52,247 nt of DNA from positions 235,559-287,805 of the forward strand of contig NW_019775500.1 in NCBI RefSeq assembly GCF_001039355.2. The letters run 5' to 3'. Positions 35,477-46,782 of the stretch are shown in pieces (position 1 is the first letter of the stretch; the number at the start of each line of letters is the position of its first letter). This stretch comes from Lingula anatina (lineage: Eukaryota > Brachiopoda > Lingulata > Lingulida > Lingulidae). A program made the translations under genes and the position numbers. The notes beneath the pieces were generated by a model. It ran no database searches, had not been told where the DNA came from, and saw only the letters and a list, made by a program, of their open reading frames with translations.

Positions 35477-36496
35477 TCATCCATAAACTATTTCTACTTT
35501 TATTTCTCGGCCTTCCAGTTGCGTCCCGAAACAAGCGTTGTCATTCAGCATCTCAGTGATAATATTTCTCAACTTTTCCATCCCCACGTCGCTTGTCAGT
35601 TTGGCGGCTGTGACGTCGTCCGCTTCTATATCAAAAGACATGGCCGGCAGCTGCTTAACTATGACTCTGCAGTTTTTCACATGAAAATTGGACTCAATCT
35701 TCTGGTTTAGAACTTGGGAAAATGTATCACCGTTGGGACCTGAGTCCTCTTTGTTTAATAATTTCACAGAAATTCTTTTCACCTTGCCTGTGGCACCTTG
35801 TTCTTCTTCTGAAAAGTGAAAGCAAATGTTTGAATACTTTCAGTAAATAGACGAGTATCAAAATTTTTAATCTGGAATTAAACAATAAAGCATAGTGATG
35901 TAAACAAATAAACAGATGTACGCAATTTGATAATTCAAATTTCCGTGAATCAATTCACAGCTTATTGTTTATTATTTCATTAAGGCCGTTTTTTTATTAA
36001 CGAGGTCGTTACCTGTAGAAGTGTGTTGGTGAATGTGCACTACCGAGCCAGGGCCGTAGGTGTGGTGGTGAACGTTAACGGTCTTAAATTTGTCCCCAAC
36101 GTGAATGCCTTGGCTCTCCTTTACAGTGGCGATAAAATTACTTTGGCGACTGAAATTCGGAGAGGAAGAAGCTCTCCCACCACTACTTCCCACAGAAGGT
36201 TCCGCGGTCTTGCTCTGTTCTCCCTGACCAACGCTGGCTAGGCCGTCATCTGGTGAGATTTCTGCTTCGAGTGTAGATAGTCGCCAAGACGAGATGTCGG
36301 ACCTTGTCGATGAACGCTGACTACCGTAGCCATCATCCTTGGATACTGGGCGTTGAGCCTTTACTTCCGTATTTTTAAGTTTGCGTCTCAGCTGTTCTAT
36401 ACCTAGTTTGAATTCATCGCCATTTTCATCACTATCATCCTCGCTGACATTATCTTCGTCGCTCACTGTAATATTTAAGGGCGTTTCCTTATTCAT
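35477..36496 (-). CDS. unrecognised 271-residue protein with His-rich RHIM-like beta motif
   Basis: Two exons, 36496-36013 and 35808-35477, join in phase 1 through gtaacg and a ctttcag-type acceptor (cttttcag). Residues 12-29 are strongly acidic. Residues 55-120 are Ser-rich and probably disordered. Residues 131-157 form a beta-prone motif: an IHVGDKF core, then TVNVHHHTYG, a PGS turn and VVHIHQH. The alternating Val/Ile with Gly/Pro turns and the I-x-V-G core resemble RHIM-type amyloid motifs of immune signalling adaptors ([I/V]-Q-[I/V]-G core). The Gln is His here, so this is a resemblance, not an assignment. The C-terminal about 100 residues (KVKRISVKLL to EIKVEIVYG) alternate strand and helix tendencies and look like a compact domain I cannot name. 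The gene is divergent from PTER across an N at 36761. I do not know its function. Confidence 0.75.
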
Positions 36497-37085
36497 CTTT
36501 ACCTTTTAAAACCGAAAATTAAATGTAGACAGCTCAACAAGTGTAAGTTTGATTCTAACTTGGAAGAAGGAATGTGAAAGTATTTATCCCATCTAAAACT
36601 TCCTGCTACCTGTAGACCCTGTCGACACTGTCACAGTTACTGTTTATCAACAGTTAGCTATAGATAGCGTGCAACGTGACAACACCCGAGCTCTCAGATA
36701 GCGATGTGTCAGCTACCTATTCAGGAAAGTTCAGCAGTGAACATGGCAATTTATCAGCGANATTATTATTATTATTATTATTATTATACTTCGAGAGTTT
36801 GTAACTCCACCGAGTAAAACGACTATTAGAACCCTCTGTTGCTACTCTCTTGCTCCAGGGTCGCTGCTAGACGGGTCAAGTGATATCATTGGGCATTTGC
36901 TACCTGTACCTATTTGGTTACAGCATTTAGACAGAATACCGATTTGGGGTAACAGTGTATAGATTCACTGTTAGAACAACGTTACCCTTATAGCAATAAA
37001 AACCAACGTATTTATTTTCTCTCTTTGTAAAATTTCGTCCTTGTTCACTTTTACATGTATATTGGTAGTGCCAGTTTAAAACCAC
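36497..37085. promoter_or_regulatory. divergent region between the unknown gene and PTER, with an N
   Basis: The region holds the single N at 36761 followed by an (ATT)n run to 36787. No TATA box is evident for either gene. Because of the N, the head-to-head arrangement and the distance (about 590 bp) are not certain. Confidence 0.5.
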
Positions 37086-37422
37086 ATGGGATCTAATTTA
37101 GTTTTAGGGTGTATTGACCCCAGTGAACTGGGAATAACGCTACCACACGAACATTTATCGTCAGATTTCACGTGTGCGTTCTCCCCACCGCATCCAGGCG
37201 ATGAAGACAGGATCGACCTTCCACCGTCCCTTGAGAACATGGGCTGGGTTATGAGATACCCGTATGTATACCACACTGCTAAGCAATTATTTTTGTAGAC
37301 GTTTTGCAAGCTGCATTTGCCTTTTTTTTTTATTTATTTCATTTTTTTCTTCAAATAATTACTAAAAGCCTTCAGTTCATGTCTACAGAGAACGTAAGTT
37401 TCATTACTTCCTACTGTGTTTG

Positions 37423-37469
<47 letters not shown>

Positions 37470-39856
37470 TTTGTAACTTGTGTCAATAAAATCGGTTTTT
37501 CTTTGAATGTGTTATGTACATATACATGTAGTTATGTGAGTGTACATTCGTGCATTGATAAACAAAAACGAAAATTCCACGATTTTTAAATAGATACAGC
37601 AACAAACCAAACATGATCTTCAACGACGATGCTACGCATTCTGCCATACTTGAGGAAACGATAACTTTTAAGGTAACACTGTGCTTTTGATGAAAAGAGT
37701 AAAAACAAAAGACCCGTTCTTTTGATAACTATTTGTATGCCTACTGGTATACTGTGTAGCCTATTAATATGACATTTCTGAATTTAAACACTTTATAATT
37801 TGTAATTAAGTTATTGTGATTCATTTAAATTACGTGTAGCTTTTGAAATAAACCGTTTTCATTTCTTTTAAGGGTTTACTTAGATGAACTTAGTTTACTC
37901 ACGATCTATTGTTTACCATATGGATATTACCTGTATATTATGTTTCGTATCACTTTATTATTAAACTTATTTCAGCGACTCGGTGGAGGGACCATTGTAG
38001 AAAATACAACTGGCGATATGCTTCGCAACGTGGAATTCATGAAAAAACTTTCTGAAGAGACGGATGTTCACATTGTAGCTGGAACAGGTACATTTTTACC
38101 TAGACAAATCTAAAATTAAGTTTTACTATTTTTGAGTTCTTCAGTAAATGTGTTCTAGTAGTTCAGCGTTAGTTCATAGATAGCAAATTGACATGATCCT
38201 AAATTTTGTCGATTTTGAAAATGTCTCTACTCTCCTTTCACCCGGCAGATATTTTGTAACGCAGGTTTCTACTTGGAATCAGTTCACCCCAAGGCTATGG
38301 ATACCTTTAAGGTGGAGGATATAGTAGAGATGATGAAAACGGACTTTCTGGTCGGATGTGACGGGACAGACATCAAGTGTGGAGTTATAGGAGAAATCGG
38401 ATGCTCTTGGCCATTACATGGTATACAAAAGTGAAACAGGTCTAGTTTTCAGATTCAGTTTTAATTTTTTTTCATTAGCTTGTCACATGTATTATCTTTT
38501 TGTTTATTATTACTGTATTCCTTTTTTGTTTGGGTGTGTGTGGTTGAAGAGGGTGGTCTCATCATGCACAATTGTAAACAATAAAGTAATTGATATTCTT
38601 TAGGGATTACTGTGTTTTTCTTATCGACCGGCAGAATTCAGATTTTAACAAAATCCAGACTTCTATTTTAAAAAATAAAGTAATTTAGAATTTTAACTTT
38701 CATTTTTTGAAATGAAAGTTCCGTCCCAAAGTTAAGAGCTATTTGTTGCGCTCCAGTAAATGAAAAGAAGTGCCTGTTGGCCACGGGGGAGGCTCAGACG
38801 GAGCTTGGCTGTCCTGTTATCATCCACCCTGGGCGCCATAGCCAGTCCCCGGCCGAGGTCGTCCGAATATTACAGGAGGCCGGAGGAAACGCTGAACATA
38901 CCGTGATGTCACATCTGGACAGTAAGGGACCGTTCACAATGTATTTGTCGACGTAGTTTATGAGCACTAACTCCACGGGGGCTCCGCTGGGCGCTACCAG
39001 AATAGACTAGTTAACACGCCTCCTCTTGTTTCCAACGTACTGGTATAATAACCAGGTTTTCTACGTATTCTCTACTCAACGCCAGAACTGTCTTCTCAAT
39101 TTGTTTCGGATGCTTATGTACATTCTTATGTCAACTACATAGACGCAGTAAACACGTTCCTTTTCAAGGCTAATCTTAAATTTACGATCATATCAAAATA
39201 TCAATTCTACCTAACTAGTTTCAATAATAATGGCACATAAAACAACACATAAATATATTTTCTGTTAGTCAGTTCAAAAAAGACGGTTTGTTTGCCAAAT
39301 AAGTTTATATGTCCGTCTTATTTCATAAATGATATTCTTTTACATTTACATTTAGGAACTTTCCATAATGACGAGGAACTATTGGAATTCGCGGGACTAG
39401 GAACCTATCTAGAATATGATCACTTTGGTATTGAGATAGCGGACTGGCAGTGCGACCCGACCATCGACATGCCAAACGATGGAGAGAGAATACGCAGGAT
39501 AAAGAAATTGTTTGCCAATGGTTTTAACAAGGTGGTGATCGCACACGACTTGCACGCCAAGCATATGCTGGTTTGTTCATTCAACTCCTTGGTTTATTTA
39601 AAAATAATCATGTTTTGGGAAAATTCGTCTATTATACTACCTGCTAAACCTCCTGATCATCAATGTTATATGCGAAAATGTCCACAATGAGTTAAAAAAT
39701 ATCTTAATTAATTTATTTCAGCAAAGGTATGGTGGACACGGGCTGACACATATTCTGAAGAACGTTTTACCGCAAATGAAGCGCCGTGGAATCAGCAGTG
39801 AACAGATCAACACGATGCTGGTGGATAACCCAAGGGAGTGGCTGACAATGATATAG
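37086..39856 (+). CDS. PTER: phosphotriesterase-related protein (N-acetyltaurine hydrolase family)
   Basis: Seven exons (37086-37261, 37594-37672, 37976-38087, 38265-38420, 38757-38921, 39356-39570, 39722-39856) give 345 residues, the usual family length. PTER has the amidohydrolase fold with a two-metal site. Mammalian PTER was recently shown to hydrolyse N-acetyltaurine to taurine and acetate. The expected ligands are visible: H21 and H23 (LPHEH), H198 (VIIHPGR), H227 (MSHLD) and D294 (AHDLH). The bridging residue is E166 (GVIGEIG), where bacterial phosphotriesterases have a carboxylated Lys; Glu is normal for PTER. All joins keep phase, which supports the model and the choice of donor gtatgt for exon 1. 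The start is the first Met before [10 protein letters not shown]. Cytosolic; no signal peptide. A possible AATAAA lies at 40091-40096. Confidence 0.93.
37427..37470. repeat. (ATT)n microsatellite in PTER intron 1
   Basis: About 14 units. It creates a false poly-Tyr open frame. Confidence 0.95.
38990..39090. mobile_element. MITE fragment in PTER intron 5
   Basis: The block agttaacacgcctcctcttg through gtttccaacgtactggtataata to ctactcaacgccag matches the interior of the elements at 1799-2037 and 45351-45610. The terminal arms are missing or decayed. Confidence 0.65.
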
Positions 39857-40562
39857 AGTCAAGTCATATAAATACTTACCTAAACCATTTAACATAAGGA
39901 CTAATAGTGCCTTGTTTCTTGTATATGAGCCAAATTTTAATGAACAATTAAATTTTGACCTTTTCCTGTATTTTAATCAGCGAAAACACAAAAACGAACT
40001 GTATGCTCAACTAACGCAATTTGCAATGCTTTATCACGAAATGTCGCTAAATATTGCATTCGCTGAGTTTTGACTTGTGTTAGATTTTCAAATAAATCAG
40101 TTGGCCATTCACTTACACCAAAGCGTTCTAACTTATTCAGATCACATTAACTGTGAATTAATGTAGGACTAGGCCTACTTAATACTGTTTTCTGGTCACC
40201 CCAACGGTAGGCCCCTATTATCAATACGAGATCTTTAAAATTGTGATTGTGTAAAAGGGGGGACAAAGACCAAAAGGGAAAATGAAAAAAAATGTGTTCC
40301 ATATTTCTAAGATTGTGTCAAACTGCAGTGTCATATTTTCAAGTGTTTTTCAGTTTATACACCTGTACCTATCATGATCATAAGCGATTAAATTTTGAGT
40401 GCGTGCGTAACGTACCCTACCTGTGTTAGCGTTGCTTTCGGATACACCGTCGACTGGTAGTAGACCCAAACAATTTTTTAACAAATAATAAACGGTTTTT
40501 GTATCATTAAGATAAACTCACATCTAAGTTTTGATTTAGTGTTAAAACTTAGCTCATCTTTA

Positions 40563-41949
40563 CACACACTGGACAAAAGAAGTGTCACCCCCTAACTCAG
40601 AGTAATAAAAGTAGGCAGATCTTGGGTACTTATAATCCCTGGTCTACTTATAATGTGACTAATGAGTATAAAACCGCTATACCATGGAATTGTATTGTTG
40701 GTCTTGTACATGTACATCAAATGTTATTCCTGTCTTCCTCCAATATGGCAAGATACAGGCAATTATCTAACAGTTATAGGTGCAAGTTATTAACCTGAAG
40801 AGGCGGAATATAAGCAATGTCAGAATATCGATACAATCGAATTGTTCAGTCAGAACCGTGCAGAGGGTCTGATCTCGGTATAGAAACACTGGATCAAGAG
40901 ACAAATTGCCTCTGATGGGTCGTCCAAGAAAAAATACTGGCCGTGAAGACCGACGACTAATTTTGATGTCCAGGTTGTCAAAGTTCGACACTGCTTGTCA
41001 GTTGACAACACAGTGGAACAATTTCACACATAAGAATGTGTCTGTGAAAATTGCTAGGCGTCGGTTACATGCTAAGAGAGTGTACAGCAGGATAGCAAGA
41101 CTGAAACCTCTTATATCGTTACAAAACAGCCAACGTAGAGTAAACTAGGGTCAACAGGATCTGGAACTGGACAGTTCATGACAATTGGTTCTATATATTT
41201 TTTTCTGATGAGTGTCGCTTTGGTCTGACCTCTAATGACAGACGGGTACTATGCTGGCAAACTGCTGGTAAAGCATTTTAACCACATGCACTGAATTTTC
41301 GAACCCGGAGCAGCATATTCATCATGGTGTGGGGCTGCATCGGCATCCATGGCTTGGGCGAATTTATAGTGGTTAATGGAAACATGAATCACTGGAAATA
41401 TATCGATGTTTTGGAGTCAGGCTTGCTACCATCTATTACTAACATGTTTGGTGACAGGAATTATCCATTTGTTCACCAGGATGACAATGCTCCTTGTCAC
41501 AGGCCCAGAGCAGTTGATGATTGGTTTGACCAACTGGACATTCGCAGGGTGATGTGGCCTGCCCAGAGTCCGGATGTTAACATAATAGAAAATGTGTGGA
41601 ATGATATGTCAAAACTTTTTACAAATGTCCGTCTAACCAGCAGTGAAACTCTGATATATTCAGTGTTTCATGCTTGGGCCAGCATAAGCCCTGAACGCAT
41701 CAGACAATTATATGAATCCTTGCTTCGTAGACTGGCACCTATTATTAGGTCACGTGGCTATGCCACTAAGTACTAATTTTGGACCTGAAACTGCATATTA
41801 TGGTAGAATGTATATTTTGTTCTCATTTTATGATTTTTTGTGAAATTTGATGTTAATAAAATGATACCAGGAGCATATCATTCCACAGTCATTTATCTCC
41901 CCCATAGTATTGTCTCAGTAGGGGTGACACTTCTTTTGTCCAGTGTGTG
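40563..41949 (+). mobile_element. Tc1/mariner-type transposon, degenerate, intact ends
   Basis: A 1387-bp element with 28-bp perfect terminal inverted repeats (cacacactggacaaaagaag...) flanked by TA on both sides, the standard Tc1/mariner target duplication. It carries a plus-strand transposase in broken frames. Part 1, about 40906-41148, resembles the DNA-binding N-terminus. Part 2, 41324-41776, is the catalytic C-terminus. In part 2 the D of QDDNAPCH and the E of IIENVW are 34 residues apart, the DD34E spacing of Tc1. Stop codons before and between the parts show it cannot make a full transposase. It might still be moved in trans, since both ends are intact. Confidence 0.92.
40906..41776 (+). 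pseudogene. Tc1-like transposase remnant
   Basis: Two open pieces, 40906-41148 and 41324-41776, are separated by in-frame stops (TAG after RRVN, and more near 41179). The first contains the GRPRKNT linker, typical of the link between the two helix-turn-helix units in Tc1 transposases. The second has WGCIG, HQDDNAPCH and WPAQSPDVNIIENVW, all expected in order. The sequence upstream of 40906 shows further stops. A decayed gene, no longer able to encode the enzyme. Confidence 0.88.
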
Positions 41950-42408
41950 TAGTTATTGTTGCAGAATCGGTGTCGATATTGTTCATATTTTTGCTAGAGC
42001 ACGTGTGTAGGCGCAGTAATTTTTTTCTTATGGTAAGGACATTGATTCTCGCAATGAGGTGAGATTTTATGTATTATTTAGTTGTTTAGACAGTTAATGA
42101 AACTCTTGTAATTGCTGTAAGTCGTAATTATAAGGTAATTGAAATGATTTTTTTTTCTTAATTTGTTATCTTTCGTTTATTTCAGTTTTTACGTATCGAT
42201 GTCCAGAGACAGAAGAGCAATAAATTGATTAGAAAAGCATGAAAGACTAAAGAAGTTGCTTCTTCGCCACATTTAGCTTAATGACACGGAAAACTATCAA
42301 ATCTATTGCCATAACAACTCGGTTTGACGCTGCCGCCAGGATGAATCATGCGCACCGACATATAGTAGGGGAGCCAAGGCAAAAAATTAGGGTGAAAAAA
42401 ATTTTTTA
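41950..42408. other. no gene recognised before contig join
   Basis: AT-rich sequence between the first Tc1 element and the N at 42409. An open frame at 42281-42508 (+) crosses the N and runs into the second element end, so it is not real. Confidence 0.6.
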
Positions 42409-42412
42409 NAAT

Positions 42413-42501
42413 ATGATACCAGGAGCATATCATTCCATAGTCATTTATCTCCCCCATAGTATTGCCTCAGTAGGGGTGACACTTCTTTTGTCCAGTGTGT
42501 G
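42413..42501 (+). mobile_element. 3' end of a second Tc1 copy, cut by the N
   Basis: These 89 bases equal 41861-41949 with two mismatches, end in the same inverted repeat and are followed by TA (42502-42503). The rest of this copy is missing left of the N. It sits inside the reverse transcriptase fragment to its right. Confidence 0.88.
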
Positions 42502-42503
42502 TA

Positions 42504-43705
42504 GATAGCATTTCTTAGGCCAAAATATTTTTTAAATGGGAGGCGTATTTTGTATGCATCCGTGATTTCTCTATATGAAAGCACGTTGCCGTTTGAATCA
42601 AGCAAGTCGAGCACCACCCGGAAGCCCTTCTCATATAGTGGTTTGAAGAATAGGGCCTTGTTTTCGATCAAAATACTCGGATTATACCACAATGGAGCCT
42701 CCAGAAAATCTTGTGGGTCATTTTCCTGTATTACGCTAGCATACTGTGAGTAATATAAATATAATTCTTTCCAAAATAAATTTGTTGTGGTTTCCCTGCA
42801 TTGTTTCGCATATACAGGCCCGAACTGGCAGAGCGACGTCATGTCACAACTTGTAATTTCGGTAAAAATCCTTCCGTATTGGTAAGTATTCGATAGCAAT
42901 CTGCGAATCCAAGTTAATTTTAAAGCTTTAATGTATGATTTCAAATGCACCATTCTACAGTCCCCATTTTCGAAGTCTTGAATAATTGTCTTTCTTGATA
43001 CCTTATCATTTTTCCCATGCCAAATGAATTCGAAAAGAATAGAGTTTAACTCTTTTATCCATTGGGCACTGGGACCTAGTAGTGACATGAGCAGACGAGT
43101 AAACTTTGGTATCAATAGTGATTTAACCACCTTTATTTTTCCCAGGGTGGATAGATACCTTTTTGACCAGTTATTAATCTCTTTTTTAATGACAGCCAAC
43201 TTTATGTTATAATTGCGTTCTTCTATACAATCAAGTTCAGCTGTAAAGGTAAAACCTAGAACAGATACAGGTTCATTTGTCCAGTCTAATTTTTCATTTC
43301 TACACAGAACTTCCTTACTATTAATTTTTCAGCCAATCCATACTGCTTTTGTTTTGGAAATATTTGGTTTTTACCCGGAATATTTGGAAAATTGGAACAA
43401 AAGGTCTAAAGCATTTTTTCGCGATTTCTCTGAGCCGTCTAAAAATACCACTGTATCATCGGCATATTGTAATAATTTTATTTCTTCTCTTCTATACCAA
43501 TTCCTCTAATGTTTTTTTTCCTGTCTTATAAAAATACCTATTATTTCTGCGCATAAATTAAATATATATGGGGATGCAGGGTCACCCTGTCGACACCCTC
43601 TGCCTATTTTGAAAAAACAAGAGAATATCCCGTTCACAATCAGCAGTCTGCCATATTCCACCCTCTCAGTTAAAATATATCTTTTTTCAAATGTGTAACG
43701 TCATT
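42504..43705 (-). pseudogene. non-LTR retrotransposon reverse transcriptase fragment
   Basis: Read on the minus strand, the RT motifs come in order: RQGDP (about 43580-43594), then the catalytic box YADD (43455-43466), then the thumb and following region with KRYLSTLGKIKVVK, LLIPKF and FEFIWHGK (42504-43199 frame). The order and spacing fit the C-terminal half of a LINE polymerase, probably L1/Tx1-like, though the clade is uncertain. At least one frameshift lies near 43510 (in a run of A) and a stop near 43333, so it is dead. The endonuclease and N-terminus are absent. The second Tc1 copy interrupts its 3' side. Confidence 0.85.
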
Positions 43706-45350
43706 ATTCTCAGTACTTTGTACAGGCAAACCCCGTTCTATACTTAGACCCACTTACGTCACCCTTACCCTGATCTGTATGAATGTACACGGAACCTCAG
43801 TTTCCATTTTAATTCGTTTTTTTTTTCTTAAAGTTTTTCTTCATATTTAGAAAATTATATGATATATTGTAAAAAATGTTACACAAATGCATTTCCAGAA
43901 TTTTTATGTCCTTTTCATGCTAATTTTATTTTTATATTTATTTGCTATATATGACGATATAATTAGTATAGGCACATGATTTAAGGATAAAAATGTAGGC
44001 CTATCTTGGTTACTCTCTCTCTCTCTCTCCAAATGTGTCAGTTGATCCCCCATGCGTTGTATTAGATGCACCACGTCACAATCAGTGTAGTGTGTTTTTT
44101 CACGGAAAACCTCAATGGAAGAGCTTGCCAAACCTTACATAAAATGTAAAGCGGGTTCGAAAGGTTGACAAAAATCGGACAATTCCACAATCTATTTTGA
44201 ATATCATAGATGTTTTTACAATTACTTCTTTGTGCTCAGTCTATAAAACCCAGGATTTGACGAAGACTGGCGAAATCCCGTGAGTAAAAATTAACGTTAT
44301 AATGGACTGCTTGAGAGTTGAATGCAGCAGTATCTACAGCGGAGCCAACCCTATTCAGATAGGAGCAATCCCCTGAGCCGAAGGAAACAACCAACTGCTC
44401 ATAAGCTCTTATCATTCTCTGGGTCCAGTCAATAGCTTCCAAATGTCACTGATTTCGCTTGGGACAACAATACAAATACTGGCTGCAAACGACAGAGCCT
44501 AGTGAATGAGCTACGGCCTCAGGAATAGACAATCTGAGGAGAGGCTGTAACAATATGTAACGTTCAGAGCTAGTGTAACTACAGGGTTACAGAGAGGGAG
44601 AATAGAGCTTTTTTTTTACTGAATTAAGGTAAGCAACTGTACCGCGATACTGCCTTCAGTGATAAGTTTAGACATTTAGTTCAAACATTTAGATCCTAAG
44701 AAAACACATTGGACTGTTTATTAGGCATCTTTTGCAACGTTACAGTGACAGTAAAATTCAGATATAGCCATATCACACACGTAGGTTATGGCCGATCTCT
44801 GTGTGTTTACACGCACTATGATTAAACATTTCCAATTGTTAAAAGAACTACTACTAAGTGACATTTAAGTGAGGGTTAAATTGCTCGTTTAGCTGGACGC
44901 GGTGCTGGTATTTGCACTGCCCTCGGGGTAGAATTGAATGACAAGACATATCTAGAGACGGCTAAATTCATTGCTTTCTATCACTCAATCGGATCGTATA
45001 AAACGCAGTGAGTGCGCAACATGAGTTAGCTGGTATAAACAATAACGGCAGACCTCTTTTTTGTGACTTATGCCCGGGACTTATGACACCAGAAACGACT
45101 TTTGTACTTCGAAATTAATGTTGTTGTCATCTGACAACTACCGTTACAAGTCTGACATATATCACTACAGCGAGAGATTGATAGTGTTAAAAGAAACTCG
45201 CACACCAGTGTAAACCATTCACTGGAAACATTTACCCTTGGCCAGCGGAATTGATCCTTTACCCTATGTACTTGAGGTATGTGTTTAAAAAATACAGCTC
45301 ATATAAATGTATTTCACTGTTTACATGGTAGTATCATACTAACACTTAAG
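43706..45350. other. no gene recognised; possible 5' leader of the next gene
   Basis: The area has a (TC)n run near 44012-44030. A minus-strand open frame at 44236-44442 (68 residues, ending RQILGFID) has balanced composition but no splice context or known family. A gtatgt donor at 45276 could end a noncoding first exon of the 46783 gene; that is inference. Confidence 0.4.
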
Positions 45351-45610
45351 AGGGCTCATTCCCAATGAAACTATCATTCTACGTAGATCGATCCAACTCC
45401 GCAGAGACTCTCGCTGAATGCAATCAGATAAACAGATTAACACGCTTCCTATTGTTTCCAATGTACTCATATAATCACCAACAGTTCTGTAGTCTGCTCA
45501 ACGCTAGGAGTAGGAGCGTTAATCTGTTCATCTGATTGGATTCTGCGAGAGTCCCCGCGAAGTAAGATTGGTCTATGTATAGAACGATGATTTAAGTGAA
45601 AATGAGTCCT
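45351..45610. mobile_element. 260-bp fold-back MITE
   Basis: Arms of about 90 bp are inverted repeats: the left begins agggctcattcccaatgaaa, and the right read in reverse begins aggactcattttcacttaaa. Both pass through gactctcgc and aatcagat.aacagattaa. No open frame. Closest relative in the window: 1799-2037. Confidence 0.85.
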
Positions 45611-46782
45611 TACTTTATTTATTCGTTTTTTTTATTCATAAATATCCAAAAGCAGGTTAGAAACCTACCAGTGGTTACAGAGCACTTTGGTATAATATGT
45701 TTCTTTGCTTCTCATCTCAATTTACCCGCCGGTCGCATTCCGTCGGATGACGATATTGTCTTCAAGGGCAGAGCAGACAAACGATAGGACAGAACACTGA
45801 CTTGTCTGCTGCACTAGTAAACCCGATTCAAGCGTCCGTGTCGAATCACCTGATTGAGACGAAGGTGCTTACAAAATATCGATAGGGTAAACACCTCCAC
45901 CGCCACTTTTGAGTACTTGTCTACTAATTGAAACCAATGAGAGAGGCAGGGGCACTTTTTTAACCTGGGGTCAAACACGGCAATTATTTCCGATATTGAC
46001 AAAACTCAGCAACTAAACAGCCGACCATGTTTCCATACAGGGGAGAATGAAAAAGATCGATGTCTTTGTTTGGTAGCTTTATTTGCTCTCAATATTAAAA
46101 TCAGAAAAATACTTCAACGGATTATTACTGCATACCGACTTTCAAAATAAGACAGGATACGCATTAGAAATTAGTCGTCAATGGCATTCAATGTCACAAG
46201 ACCAAGGGACCCAATGAAGTGTTCTATGGTGAACGCCATCTTTATATTTATGCTACACTCCACGTACTTCGAATCCTTAACCGAGGCGGTGCTGTTCACG
46301 GCTGATTTTTAGAGTGCAATCACATTAATCACCTGGCAAAATATCTCCAATATGGCAAGGAGTTAAAAGTAAATGATCCTCACTTTTGTTCTCGAACAAA
46401 TTGCGATTAAATTGGAGCTGGCGTAAGGTCAGAACGCTAGCTACCTTGAAAAACAAACTTAACCGGGAGAAAACAAGCTGTTTTATGTTAGATACTGCTT
46501 GTTTTTAAATCCAGTTGTCTCCAATGGCTAATTGCTGCTCCAGTGGACAAAAATTAGACAGGCCAGTTCACTACATTGCAGCAGATTTTCCACATTTGTT
46601 GTGCTATACTGGGTCAAATAGCCTTTGAGTGCGGTACGATATCACAATTCTGAGATCTGCAAAGCAACATATATTGACCTCAGCCAAAGTCAATAATCGT
46701 AATCGTTTTCTTCTTTTCTTTTATAGGTGATATTAATATCGCACCAACCTAACGCGCCGTAAAAGGTAGTTACAACGGAAGG
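45611..46782. other. intergenic sequence and presumed 5' leader
   Basis: No gene is recognised. Just before the next coding start there is a good acceptor (cttcttttcttttatag, ending about 46726), so the 57 bases before the ATG are probably the 3' part of the leader in the same exon. Confidence 0.5.

Noticed and set aside
36023-36241. Plus-strand 72-residue frame
   Set aside because: Shadow of the unknown gene's first exon on the other strand; it has no domain of its own.
37304-37489. Poly-Tyr frame in PTER intron 1
   Set aside because: Produced by the ATT microsatellite.
42281-42508. Frame crossing the N at 42409
   Set aside because: It contains an undetermined base and the transposon end; not a gene.
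44236-44442. 68-residue minus-strand frame with balanced composition
   Set aside because: No splice context, promoter or recognisable family; kept only as a note in the intergenic entry.
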